Under the pieces are notes generated by a model. That model worked only from the letters and a program-made list of their open reading frames with translations. It searched no databases and was not told the origin of the DNA. Below, in pieces: positions 34,166 to 44,698 of a stretch of DNA of 64,000 nt; position 1 is the stretch's first letter; each line of letters starts with the position of its first letter. The position numbers and the translations under genes are program-made. Where the stretch lies: assembly GCA_944990035.1 (NCBI GenBank), contig CALYLX010000132.1, forward strand, positions 1 through 64,000. Reading direction: 5' to 3'. This DNA comes from Clitopilus passeckerianus (taxonomy: Eukaryota > Basidiomycota > Agaricomycetes > Agaricales > Entolomataceae).

Positions 34166-35542
34166 TTAGACGTTTGACGGTCCAACCGATCTGATAGACG
34201 CTGAGGCGACGGAACCAGAGAATTTCGCACTAGTTGGCGATGGGAGAGACGACGTGGTCTTTGAAGGGAAGACAGTTGTCAATCACAATTTCACGCCAAA
34301 CAATAAGCCCAGGTTGATAACTTACTTGTGGAGGTGTGGCGGTTTGCGGGATAGTATTGGCTTCATACTGTGCCATGTTCAAGTTACTAGAGCCCTCTGC
34401 CTCTGGCCTTGTTGGTGGTTCGCTGACGTTGGTACTTGAGGGAAGTGCCATACCGAACTTCGCACGTCTCTCACGATAACGAAGGATGAGCCAGATCGCA
34501 ATCGTTCCGACCAGCGCAAGGCCGAGTACTCCGCCGACTGTGCCACCGATAATTGCATTTAGACGGGGGTCTGACGAGGTCGAAGCGGACGCCGGTGCCG
34601 ATGCAGACGAAGGCACAGAGGTTGAATCGGAAGGTGCAAGGGGGAGGGAGATAGATGCTAGTGTTTCTGACTTCGAAGTGGCCTTTGTACCAATGCTACC
34701 GCTGTGAGTGCTTGTGGCTTTATTTGGCACGGAGGAAGTACTGGAAGGAGTTGGCGCGGCGTGTTCAGCGCCATCTAACACCATTCTGTCAAACATAAAC
34801 GCCTAAACGCAAAGTTATATACTTACTAACTGCTAGCCGAGCCGCAGTTTCGTTAAACCTGTCGCCAGTCTGAGGGTTGTCAGATAAATGAACTTTCTAG
34901 TTGCCTGTAAGGTCGTTTTACCTTGACGTCGAGGTATGCCCATGCAGGAACATATGTATTTATGGGTAGTGCCTCGGGATATCTGAAAAGGTCACTGAGG
35001 GGCCACATCTGTGATGCGACACTTTAGACATACGATCCAACAGAAACAACTGCACAATTTGCAGTCCATTCACTCCATCTGCATTCGCTTTCAGCTTTGA
35101 CAGATTACAAGAGAAATGCTTAGACTTACGCGGAATAACTTCGCCCCTGACAAGCACCACAAGCACTCATCAACGAGTATACTACTGTGTTGCACTGACA
35201 AGGAGTTGCTAAGTCCATGCTAGGTCCGATATAATGCGTACTCTCGGGAAGGGCAGCAACATTAAATGCTGGAGGAGAATTATTTACGAGCTTTATTGAC
35301 GAGGAAAGGGGACACGAACGCGTGCAGATTCCGATGAGGTTTGCTGCGACTTGGCACGGACTCTGCTGGTGGGAGTTATCTGTCTGTAAACAGAGATCAG
35401 ATAAAACGCAACCCCTTGTCTACTGCCCAGGAAGACGTACCCAATCGTAGAAAGGCAAACACTGGGCATCCGTCGTCTGACCAGAAGTTGTGATGGCCGC
35501 GATCAGGAGCAAGAGAGAGGCAGTCAAGGTGTTCGGCGACAT
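34166..35542 (-). CDS. Cys-rich single-pass membrane protein, copy B
   Basis: Function unknown. The ATG at 35542 gives a good signal peptide (MSPNTLTASLLLLIAAITTS) followed by AQCLPFYDW. A further in-frame ATG at 35626 would add 28 residues and hide the signal. Later exons read TDNSHQQSPCQVAANLIGIC, AFNVAALPESTHYIGPSMDL, PCQCNTVVYSLMSACGACQG and VPAWAYLDVKTGDRFN. These align with copy A in exon order and Cys positions. A Ser/Thr/Ala-rich linker precedes a membrane helix (GGVLGLALVGTIAIWLIL) and a basic RYRERR stop. The last intron after TATPPQ can be spliced to give a tail ending VGPSNV (stop 34166-34168) or read through to a stop at 34230-34232; the spliced form is preferred. Confidence 0.75.
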
Positions 35543-36260
35543 CGAGCGCAAGCTAAGCACCGCGGCGTATAGGGCTACAAGAAAGGCGTACTGTTCTCTT
35601 GTTAGCTTTGTAGTCTTTTGAAACATTGCGTTGAGAGTGCGGACAAGGATGCAAGATAGAGCTGTCGAAATGTCGTAGAACGACAGATGCCGTTCCAGAT
35701 TTTTTCACTTGTTGCATGGGATTTCTCCTCTATCCGAGCGATGACAGAGCGGAGGCAAGTCAAGGCACAAAGAGAAGACGAAGTTCATCATGCGATTCAA
35801 TTGAGTTTGCTATCCCGCGAATGGCAGATAATGGATGCTGTTCTCCAAAAGTGGCATGGTAAAGATGCTCGCACATCTGTCGGCGTTAAGAACGTAGTCG
35901 AGCTTATCAGAAATTTGATCGCGCTCAAGTTGTAAGGAAAACATAAATGAGCGAAGGGATAAGAGTGAACCTATGAGGGTCCATGAATCTTCAGTCGTCC
36001 AGAGTGAGCCACCCGGTTTCGTTTGTCGCGACACGACACCAAGTTCATGCTACGCACCTTCACAGCGAGGTATACCGCGTACTGGGGCAGGCACCAATGC
36101 TGCATGACCGCCGTTCTTTGGCAGATGATGACAGGCATCACCTATCGCATGTGACCATCAAGCTGTCTTCGTGAACAAACTCAGGGTCCCTAAGCAGACG
36201 GAGCAGGCAACTAGTGTGGATATCATCGGATATAAAGGGGGTTATCCAAGATGGTACAGT
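35543..36260. other. Intergenic region upstream of copy B and downstream of the aldo-keto reductase
   Basis: About 720 bases with only short open frames (for example + 35687-35935) that show no family motif, no splice continuation and no codon signal I would trust. It should contain the copy B promoter and the reductase 3' UTR. Confidence 0.35.
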
Positions 36261-37245
36261 TTACTCAGCAAAGACATGTCGCATAAAGATCCTCTTGTGC
36301 AATTTGGACCCAGCTTCTTCTATCTCTTGTACTTCCTGTGCGGTTAGGTCGGGCACACCCTCGGTATCAATGAATTCCTTGATGCGCGAGATCTTCGATG
36401 AAGTTCTGATCACGAATGGTCGGTTCAATCTATGAACCCGGAAGCAAGCGGCAGTACTCACGTAATGACAATGGCACCCTTTTGGAGGATCCATTTACTC
36501 AAGACTTGGCCGGCGGAAACAGGTTTACCACGGGCTTGCTCAAGGCGAGATCGAATGCGCTCAAGAACACTATCGACTGGGCCGCCAGGGACGCGAGCAA
36601 TAGGGGTTTGACCTCCATAAGAGGCTACATAGATGCCGTGCTCCTTGCAGAGCTTGTAGATGGGCTCGGCAGCCGCATAAACATATGGATGGAATTCGAT
36701 CTGCGAGAGTGGAATAATCAGTTCAAACACAGTAACTTTGTATAAGTCACTGTACCCACTTGGTTAATTGCAGGTATAACTTTAGCATCTTCGAGAACCT
36801 CGTTCAGGTCTTCCACCTTGAAGTTGGAAACACCTATAGATTTCGTCAACCCCTCCGCCTTGACTTCTTCCATAGCACCCCATAGCTTCTTGAGATTGCC
36901 CCTTTGTGTTGCAGGGCTATGAATCAGGTATAAATCCACATAGTCTACTCCTAGCTTCTGAAGCGACTGCATTAGTTTGGGCTTGACAGTCTCGGCAGTC
37001 GAGCCTTCAATGAGCTTGGTGGTGATATACAGCTCAGAGCGAGGTTTATTGGACCCCTTGATACCATCTCCCAGGGAGTCTTCATTCCGATAAGTCTGAG
37101 CACCATCCAGATGGGTGATTCCGTTATTAATGGCAGCAGAAACAAACTTCTCTGCATCTCGGCCGTAGAGAGCAGTGCCAGTTCCGAAACCAAGCCAGGG
37201 AATGCTGGTCCCGTCGTTAAGAGCAATAGTAACGCTGGTAGACAT
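36261..37245 (-). CDS. Aldo-keto reductase
   Basis: NADPH-dependent reductase of carbonyl compounds with a TIM-barrel fold. The start MSTSVTIALNDGTSIPWLGF is followed by GTGTALYG. The catalytic tetrad is visible as Asp and Tyr in HLDGAQTYRNEDSLG, Lys in ELYITTKL and His in LYLIHSPATQRG. Next come SIGVSNFKVEDLNEVLED, PAINQ/IEFHPYVYAAAEPI, and the cofactor end KGAIVIT/TSSKISRIKEF. There are three exons, and the intron after INQ and the one near 36432 splice in frame. An in-frame ATG at 37299 would add a 18-residue basic, hydroxylated N-terminus (MSKWFTSHLFSTLSKARS) that could be a mitochondrial presequence. The physiological substrate cannot be told from sequence. Confidence 0.9.
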
Positions 37246-38162
37246 GGATCTCGCTTTACTGAGAGTAGAGAACAGGTGCGATGTAAACCACTTACTCATC
37301 CTTTAGCCGTTACTCAGGAGTTTATCGTCAACGCATGGAACATTGGTCACATCGACACAATGACGCGATGATGCGCCGCGACCTGCCCTGAAGCAGTCAC
37401 TGGAACTGGACCAGAATTACAACTTGACAGCTCATCTTTTAACTACTCTAGGCGCCACACATGTTCGACTGCCAGCTTTCTACGGCGGTCCTACATCTTG
37501 GAGGCCTTAGAAGGATGGTGCTCTCTTTGGCTGACGTTTCTTGAATTATAGTTCCGTGGAATGGTTCGGTCACCTAGGGTCCCTACATTACTTCCGTATT
37601 TCTTCCCGTTGTAATTCAGAATTCTGCAATCGTCTTTCATTCTTCAAACTTGAAATTCAAAGACTGTAACGAAGACAGTCGAGCTGAGCCATAGGCTACT
37701 ACAAATGCCTTATGCGTATTGAAACTTGGAAGGTTGGCAAGAAACGGGCAAACGCAATTGTTGAATCTGCCACAAAACTTTTCAGCCAGTACGTCGTCGA
37801 CATGGCTTTTTTTGACCATGAAATTGCTACTATAGGCGTTGTGGGACTTTATTATGTTCTGGAAGCAGGAGTTGTGTATAGAAGACATTGTGTGCATTTC
37901 TGAAGTCCACAAAGGACCTTATCGCAACATTCTGGATTTGCGTTGCTTTTCTGTAGTTGTGAATTGTTATTCCCATTTCATTCACGGAATTTTGTTCTAA
38001 TTTTGCTCTAATTCAGACCGATGAAGAGTTGAACGATTGAAGTGATCGAGAACGGCCGTCGTGAGAAATGATTTGTAAGTGCTATACAGAGTCCAAGCCA
38101 CCACGCTCTTGCACTGTCCCCCATCGTCACCGACTGAAAGTTTGTCGCCCTCAAGATCTCCA
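37246..38162. promoter_or_regulatory. Divergent upstream region of the aldo-keto reductase and RPL7
   Basis: About 920 bases without a supported exon. Short frames on both strands at 37637-37912 look like chance. As the upstream region of a ribosomal protein gene it probably contains a strong promoter. A pyrimidine-rich tract runs into the RPL7 ATG (CTTGCACTGTCCCCCATCG, near 38110). I did not find a clear TATA box. Confidence 0.4.
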
Positions 38163-39338
38163 ATGACCCCCTCAACCTCGTACGTGTTCCTGCTTCCCGC
38201 CTTAATGATTTTTCAATGCTGATTTACCATCCATAGCGTCCCGACCGCTTCGGTAGCCACTTTGGATTTCTCGCAACTTCATGAAGATTACTGATAAAAT
38301 TGTTTGGTTGGGATAGGCAATTGAAGTGCCGGAGACTCTCCTCAAGAAACGCAAGCAGAATGATAAGGCTCGGGAGGAACGCCTCGCTGCTGCTACTGCT
38401 GCCCGCAAGGTGAGCATTCCGATCCTTGGTTTCACTTTACCCCATTTTTTTCACCTACATGATGCATACGATTCATTTCGATTTACGGCTAGTATAAACA
38501 TACAATGCTGCCTTAAATTAACCATCTTTCGGGACTGATTTCTCTACTTCTTCAACATCTCCCGATCTTTGCTTTCGTTCTTGTACTGATGTATTTTTAC
38601 CAGGCTTCAAAAGCCAAGCGAAAGGTCGTCTTCAAGCGTGCTGAGAGCTACGTGAAGGAGTACCTCGCTAAGGAGAAAGAGGAAATCCGACTCAAGCGTG
38701 CTGCTCGTACATCCAACGACTTCTACGTCCCTGCTCAACCAAAAGTATACTTCGTCATCCGTATCCGAGGGTGAGTGAATATACAGGTTGCAAGATGAGC
38801 TCGGGCTAATCGTCTTGGGTTGGTAGTATCAATGAAATTGCCCCCAAACCCCGAAAAATCTTGCAGCTCCTCCGATTGCTCCAGATCAACAATGGTGTCT
38901 TTGTCAAGGTTACTAGGCCTATTCAACAGATGCTCCGTCTCGTTGAGCCTTACGTTGCTTACGGAGAGCCCAACCTCAAGTCTGTGAGGGAACTCATCTA
39001 TAAACGCGGCTATGGCAAGGTCAACAAGCAGCGCATTCCTCTCTCTAACAATGCTGTTATTGAGGAATCGCTCGGCAAGTATGACATCCTCTCCGTTGAG
39101 GACCTCGTACACGAGATCATCACCGCTGGCCCTAACTTTAAGCAGGTGAATTCGAACCATAGTTTAATCATAATAGTCATTCTAACAGTTATTTTAGGTC
39201 TCCAACTTCCTGTGGCCCTTCAAGCTCTCCAACCCCACTGGCGGCTGGAGGACAAGGAAGTTCAAGCACTTCGTCCAGGGTGGTGACTTCGGTGACCGGG
39301 AGGAGAACATCAACAAGCTCATCAGGCAGATGAACTGA
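38163..39338 (+). CDS. rpl7: 60S ribosomal protein L7 (uL30)
   Basis: Structural protein of the large ribosomal subunit. Short exons give MTPSTSVPTAS, then [20 protein letters not shown] with [10 protein letters not shown], then [20 protein letters not shown] and [18 protein letters not shown]. The rest is [77 protein letters not shown] and the end [13 protein letters not shown]. Length and order match the family. The intron after TAARK (38410-38603, 194 bases) is about three times longer than the other introns and holds a probable C/D box snoRNA. The first exon is tiny, a common feature of fungal ribosomal protein genes. Confidence 0.96.
38455..38542 (+). ncRNA. Probable intronic C/D box snoRNA (snR39/snR59-like) in RPL7
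   Basis: Within the 194-base RPL7 intron, a C-box-like ATGATGC (38459-38465; consensus RTGATGA, one mismatch) and a D box CTGA (38535-38538) lie 80 bases apart. The 13 bases before the D box, 38521-38533 (ACCATCTTTCGGG), are an exact complement of the universally conserved large-subunit rRNA segment CCCGAAAGAUGGU. By the D+5 rule the target would be the G of CCCGAAAG, which I recall as yeast 25S G805. From memory, yeast RPL7A and RPL7B introns carry snR39 and snR59, which methylate the nearby A807. No clear terminal stem was seen, so the ends are approximate. Confidence 0.65.
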
Positions 39339-39637
39339 TTTCCTCCACCTACTCGCTTGGGACGGGGTGGGTTTCTCGTCTGTAGGACATGATGGAACGA
39401 CGTATACTGCACGACGTTCGCTGCACGCCATTGCTTTTAATATGTTCCTTGTGTAGTTAGGATCCATGCCACAATTGATATCAAAACATGTCCTATATTG
39501 TATGACCTTGAGATGTTTGCACGATAAGATCCCAAGAGCTCAGGCGACGGTGCACGACGTCCGGACGGACCTCAGGGTTGTTTGCAAATTTATAGCTTAC
39601 GTGACTCGACCTGGAAGAGGTTTACGGTCGTCCTCAC

Positions 39638-40621
39638 ATGCGAGCAGGCAGTAGTTCATACAAGATCTTGTCGAATAGTCCCCTCAGCGGTCTGGCTGTG
39701 GCGTCCAGAGCCAGGGGCAATACAGGGTATTTTCAGAGGCATGTAATGGGACGTAATGACGATAAAAGGCCCACAATCAATCGCAATCGCGATTTTACCC
39801 GTTCCTTCATGTCGACACCCCACCAGGACTTGGATCGTCTCTTTATCTCTAACGCCCAATGGGCGAAGAGTGTACAACGCCTTGAGCCTGGTTTCCTAGA
39901 AAAGACGGCAACAGGCCAGACCCCGCATGTTCGTACTGTTTAAATTGGACCGGGCCCAGAAGCTGACATGTCGACGTTCTAGACCCTCTGGATTGGTTGT
40001 GCCGACTCAAGGGTCCCCGAAACAACTATAACTGGCGCAAAACCAGGTGAAATCTTTGTCCATCGCAACATTGCCAAGTAAGGATCTACTTTTATGACAT
40101 GAACTCGAAAATCTCAAGCCAAAGTTAGCCAATTCCATACTGAAGATGCCAGCGCGCTTGCCGTGCTCGCCTATGCCGTGGACTTTTTGGGTGTCAAACA
40201 GGGTAAGCGCACATCTTTTTTACTCCATCCTTTGTTCTCAATACTTTTTCCAGTTGTCGTTGTTGGCCACAGCCAGTGTGGAGGTGCACTTGCTTGCCTT
40301 GGAGCCGCTCAGGCCGGAAATGATACCACCATCCCAAACCTCCCTGCTGATGCGCCTCTCAATCGCTGGTTGAGCCCTCTCACCAAGCTTTCTTCGAGTC
40401 TCAATGTCAAGGACACACCCCAGGACGTGGCTCTTCGGACTGTCGTAGAGGCTAACGTCAAGCAACAGGTCGAAAACCTGGCCAAGTCCGAGACTCTTCT
40501 CAACGCATGGAAGTCGAATAATCCCGTCAAAAGAAACATTTGGGTCCATGGTTGGGTTTATGACCTTGCTAGTGGCACTTTGAAGGACTTGAACGTCTCT
40601 CGTGGCCCCTCCGATACTTGA
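39638..40621 (+). CDS. Beta-class carbonic anhydrase
   Basis: Interconverts CO2 and bicarbonate using zinc. The core begins [20 protein letters not shown] (in-frame ATG at 39809). The Zn site reads [20 protein letters not shown] (Cys, with the Asp-Arg dyad) and [17 protein letters not shown] (His and Cys). Also seen are [31 protein letters not shown] and the end [20 protein letters not shown]. The upstream ATG at 39638 adds about 57 residues rich in Arg, Ser and Asn with few acids, which looks like a mitochondrial presequence. Two initiation sites could give mitochondrial and cytosolic forms; this is an inference. The four exons join in frame and the stop is at 40619-40621. Confidence 0.88.
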
Positions 40622-40911
40622 TGCACCATAGAAATAAATGGAATGGGGAATTGTGTAGAATTGTACAGCTCTTATATCTTTGTCGCGTCTCTATCGGTCG
40701 TTTTGTGTAATTATCCCACTCTTTCTCTCCGGATTTCAATGAATAGAATAAATTGGTGATTGCCATTCCAAGCGGGAGCAGTTCATTTAGCGTAACGCAA
40801 TCACATGGAGCACGTTTCTCCCGACATGCATTGCCATATCTCAGCTGTCTCTCGCGTCGACCAACATTCCCCGCATTTCTGTTGACGCTGCACTATCATC
40901 AAGTGTAAGGC

Positions 40912-42472
40912 ATGGCCACGACGTCGACAAACACGAAGCTCGCCGACCTACCCGAACGACTACTTGTACAGGTTGCGTCCTATAACACTAACTTGCAAGG
41001 CGTGGATGGGACTCCACAGGACTTGGTAGATTGGCTTGCACCAACGTTACAAGTATCAAGCTTCCTTGCTCATGAACGTCGAGCGCCTGACGTTGTTGCT
41101 GTCGGCTTTCAAGAACTACTTCCACTGTATCTCGGCCGTATGTGCCAGTCTCATTTATTCCTGCTACCCCTTGCTTAAGCACGGGTTTCCCCAGTATCTG
41201 GGTTCTCAAAAACCGTTATTGACAACAGGGATACATTGATTAAATCCCAAATCGAAGCACATGCTGTCAACAAGGAGAGCTATTCTCTTATTGCGAAGAT
41301 AGTCAATGGTGGTGTAGCGCTGCTGGTGTATGGACGTGATGACACTGTAGCTCGGTACGTCACCGATGTTCAAACCTCTTGGACAGGTTGTGGACCAGGC
41401 TATATGGGCAACAAGGGGGCCGTTGGGGTCCGCTTCAGAATCCCTGGCCTCGAAGAGAGTGTTGGAGAGACCTATACGTACGCCAACCAGTTATCTTCCT
41501 CCCTCCTGAGAGTTATTGAAGTCCACTTCTAGCTTCGTGTGTGCACATCTAGCCGCGCATGCTCCCAGACTCGCCCACAGGATCGCAGACTTCCACCATA
41601 TTGTTGGCAGCCTGTTGTTCCCCCCAGTACTGCCTGGAGAGAAAGGGCCAAGCACCATGTATTCTTCGTCCCACCTCTTCTTCTTTGGGGACCTCAACTT
41701 CCGGGTGGTGGTCCCGGCCGACCACCAACTAGCTGCTTTCCATAAACAGCCCAACTTTGCTGAGCTGATGGAGAGTTACAAGACGCGCAAAGAGCTCAAA
41801 GAATTTGATCAATTGATAAACGAGCAGAAGAAAGGCACAATCTTCACTGGTTTTCACGAGGGCGAGTTCTGGGCGTTCAAATGCAGCTACAAGTACAAGC
41901 TTGGGGAAGTTGACAAGTATAGGTCAGTCAATACATGATGGGCGCTCAGGGCTATTTGACTGAACCTGTCTCCCCATAAGCGCAAAACGTGCGCCTTCAT
42001 GGACTGACCGGGTCCTTTACGCCACATACAGCGATTCACCTGATACTCCGTTGACTAGCAACATCACCAATGTGCTATATACGTCGATCCCAGGCTATAC
42101 TACCTCAGATCATGTACGTCTTCTATTCTCTTTGCGGGCTTGTACTCCGAGGATTAACGTCCTCGATAGAAGCCGGTTGTTAGCCTTCTCCTCATGCCTC
42201 CGCGGTTGGTAAACCAAGCAGCCTCCGCGAAGCCTCCAGTAATTCAGTTGCCTGCGCACTATTCTCCGACGCCCGACCGTCGGGCAAATCTCAAGCGGTA
42301 CATTGGGCGAAGCCTTGACCGAGTTATTGGAATGATTTGGTGGATTTTCGTCGTTTTGGGGGCGGGATCGAGTGTTTTGGGTATATTTAATTTCTTTGTC
42401 GGCATGGGAGCCTGGAGTTGGTGGAAAAAAGGCAATAATACCCTACCATTACCCGTGCCGGGCCAGGCTTAG
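40912..42472 (+). CDS. Inositol polyphosphate 5-phosphatase with C-terminal membrane anchor
   Basis: Removes the 5-phosphate from phosphoinositides such as PI(4,5)P2. The start MATTSTNTKLADLPERLLVQ runs into VASYNTNLQGVDGTPQDL. IPPc motifs are AVGFQELLPLYLG, CGPGYMGNKGAVGVRFRI, FVCAHLAAHAPRLAHRIADF, HLFFFGDLNFRVVVPADHQL, CSYKYKLG, APSWTDRVLYATY and GYTTSDHKPVVSLLLMPP. The last exon ends with two hydrophobic stretches (RVIGMIWWIFVVLGAGSSVL, GIFNFFVGMGAW) and a short tail. This resembles yeast Inp54, an ER tail-anchored 5-phosphatase, so a role at the ER membrane is inferred. Introns are short and in frame. Confidence 0.88.
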
Positions 42473-42873
42473 TTTCGCCATTCTATGTACCTTTACTGAC
42501 ATGGACAACTTGATTGTATGTGTGATATCATCTATACATTGGATCTAATTCAATTGACTTTCATCATTGAATGTCAACATGATTGCGTTGGAATCGCAGA
42601 TCAGACGAAGTGCAAGGGTGATCAGCAAATCTGAAAGATTATACCGAGTGTATCTGCTCCGGAAGGCTTGCGATCCTGACGAGATGATACTGCCGGGGTA
42701 TACTCCTCCGGTGTCAGGTAGACGATAAAACACTACAAGGGGGAAGAGTAATTGTAATGTGCACACGCCCTGAGATAGGTGGGGTTTTTGAACCGCCCAT
42801 CCCCGTACGACAATGCAGGAGCTAGGACCTGTCTGAATGCGAACTTGGAAGCTCCAGAGATCATGTTTGGGCG
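42473..42873. other. Convergent 3' region between the 5-phosphatase and the C2H2 factor
   Basis: About 400 bases between two stop codons on opposite strands. It should hold both 3' UTRs. I see no gene, repeat or RNA structure here. Confidence 0.4.
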
Positions 42874-43907
42874 CTATGTGTCTGGCGACATCAAAGAAAT
42901 GTCGTCGAGGCGAAAATCGGTGTTGGACGGATGTCGGTCACTATCCGATGGCGAGCTCTGACGGGACCTCTCCATACTCGCTTTGTGACTGCGTAGGTGC
43001 CGGCGCATGTTTGAGTTGACGTTGAACTCTCGGCCACAATCTGGCCAAGGACACTTAAATGCTATCAATCAAAGTAGTGAGTGTAAGGGCTTGATTCCAA
43101 ATCAAAATGGTACGTACGGGTAGCACCAGTGTGGGTGTTCATGTGAATACGAAGACTGCTGGGACGAGTGAAGGTTTTATGACACTGATGACAGACGTGT
43201 TTTGATCTTGGATCGCCATCGAACGATGAAGCGTCGTCGAAAGCCGTAGCTGATGGCGAGAATTTTCGGACAGACTGATTCACGGGCACGAACCGTGTCG
43301 GTGGGCCATAAGATTGCATCCGAGGTGGAAGCTCATTCCACTGGCCAGAGTTTCCCGATGTAGGAGACCAGCGGCTTGCGGAAGACCCCTCCTGTGGTGT
43401 CGAACATTGACAGGGGTAAGGGGTTCTAGACTGCGGGTAATAGTGAGGATCAGGATCATAAGGTGCCTGCCAGGGCCCGCTCGGAGGTTGGTTTGAGCAT
43501 TGACAAGGGTAGTTTGTGTATCCTTGGCTTTGGCAACTGCATCCTACATTCTGTGCTGGATATGCCCCGCGCCTGTAGTCAGCATATGGCGCATCTGGGC
43601 CGTGAGAATAACCTGGCTGTGGGTGGCCTGAGGGGGGCGGAACGGGAGGATGTCTGTACTAAGGAAAGACATGAAACTCAGGATTCCGAGACGGCAGAGA
43701 GAAGAATCACGAACAGATCCGTGTTGGGAGTGTTGTCGGTAGCCTCCGGTTTGGCTCTGAGAGGTGCCTGGTTCAAAGCCTGTGTAATGGGGGTCTCAAT
43801 GAAAAACTGCTCTGAAAAAACGAGGCTCGTATGGCTTTACCTGAAAACATTTCGTGTATACTGGGCAACTTTATTGCCGAGTCAGTTGGTCTGTCATCAC
43901 CAGGCAT
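42874..43907 (-). CDS. C2H2 zinc-finger transcription factor
   Basis: Probable DNA-binding regulator of an agaric-type family. The ATG at 43907 opens MPGDDRPTDSAIKLPSIHEM and FSG, containing the LPSIHEMF motif seen in many agaricomycete C2H2 factors. A Pro/Tyr/Gln-rich middle region carries unusual Cys pairs: GCSCQSQGYTNYPCQCSNQ and later TPYPCQCSTPQ. Two fingers follow: CHQCHKTFTRPSSLRIHMNT (C-x2-C-x12-H-x3-H) and CPWPDCGREFNVNSNMRRHL (C-x4-C-x12-H-x3-H), separated by a classic TGAT-type linker across an intron. The Ser-rich tail ends RLDDISLMSPDT. Introns after HEMFSG, after SLCR and within the linker keep the frame. Target genes are unknown. Confidence 0.85.
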
Positions 43908-44698
43908 ATTGTGTAGCTATTGAGAGGAAGGTGAGGCTGGAATCTGGATTCTGTTGACTGGTGATGTGGCTTCGAAGGGAGGAACGGGAAAGAGAGGCGA
44001 CTGCGGTGGTTAAATCTCTACATCATAGAAATATTATACTATCTCGCGGCAAGGGTTGTTGGGCCTGTGAGGAAAGAGGCACATGGGGCCACGGAACCGG
44101 TGAGACCGATTTATTCTCGCCGTGACTGGCATGATCTGAGGAGGATCGCCGTTCGCATAAACAGTGTGGTCGATCTGTTACTCAACGGCCCTGAAAGTGT
44201 ATCAAACATGGCGCTCGACTCGGCATCCGGTGGTGATGCAGTTGTTTGTGTACATCATACGTATTATTCAATAAATGTTATATACAATGGAAAAGCCGCA
44301 AGCCTGACTGCTCCTAGTACGGATGTACAAGGACAATTGGGGGTCCCGTATGATAAAAGCGCCAACGGGTGTGCACAGGTATAGATCAAGTGTGGATTTG
44401 CCGTGATTGGGTGGGTGATCTGTTGAACACCTGATTTCCCCCTTCGTCAAGAAACACCCATCTGCAAGGGAGAAAGATGCCAGCTAAGGCGAATAATCGG
44501 AGGTCTGCATTTCCCGGGACATGCGGATTTAAACATCCTTCATCGGTGACCAGAAGCCGGCGCGGTGGCCAAGAAGGTCTACCACTGGTTTGGGAACGTA
44601 CTACGAAGCAAATATGAGTACGGTAAATTACAAAGGCTACACACCATACACACCTCGTGTCGGCTGGTGAGTAATCCATGAAAACTAGACCAAGGAGG
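43908..44698. promoter_or_regulatory. Upstream region of the C2H2 factor
   Basis: About 790 bases without a supported exon, longer than most gaps here. It includes the promoter of the C2H2 gene and the 3' UTR of the coiled-coil gene. Short open frames on both strands (for example + 44067-44384, - 44386-44823) have no family features. No repeats were noted. Confidence 0.4.

Noticed and set aside
35687..35935. Plus-strand 82-codon frame
   Set aside because: No recognisable domain and no neighbouring exons, and a comparable frame exists on the opposite strand; probably chance.
37360..37400. C-box-like GATGATGC as a second snoRNA
   Set aside because: No D box at a suitable distance and no complementarity to conserved rRNA was recognised.
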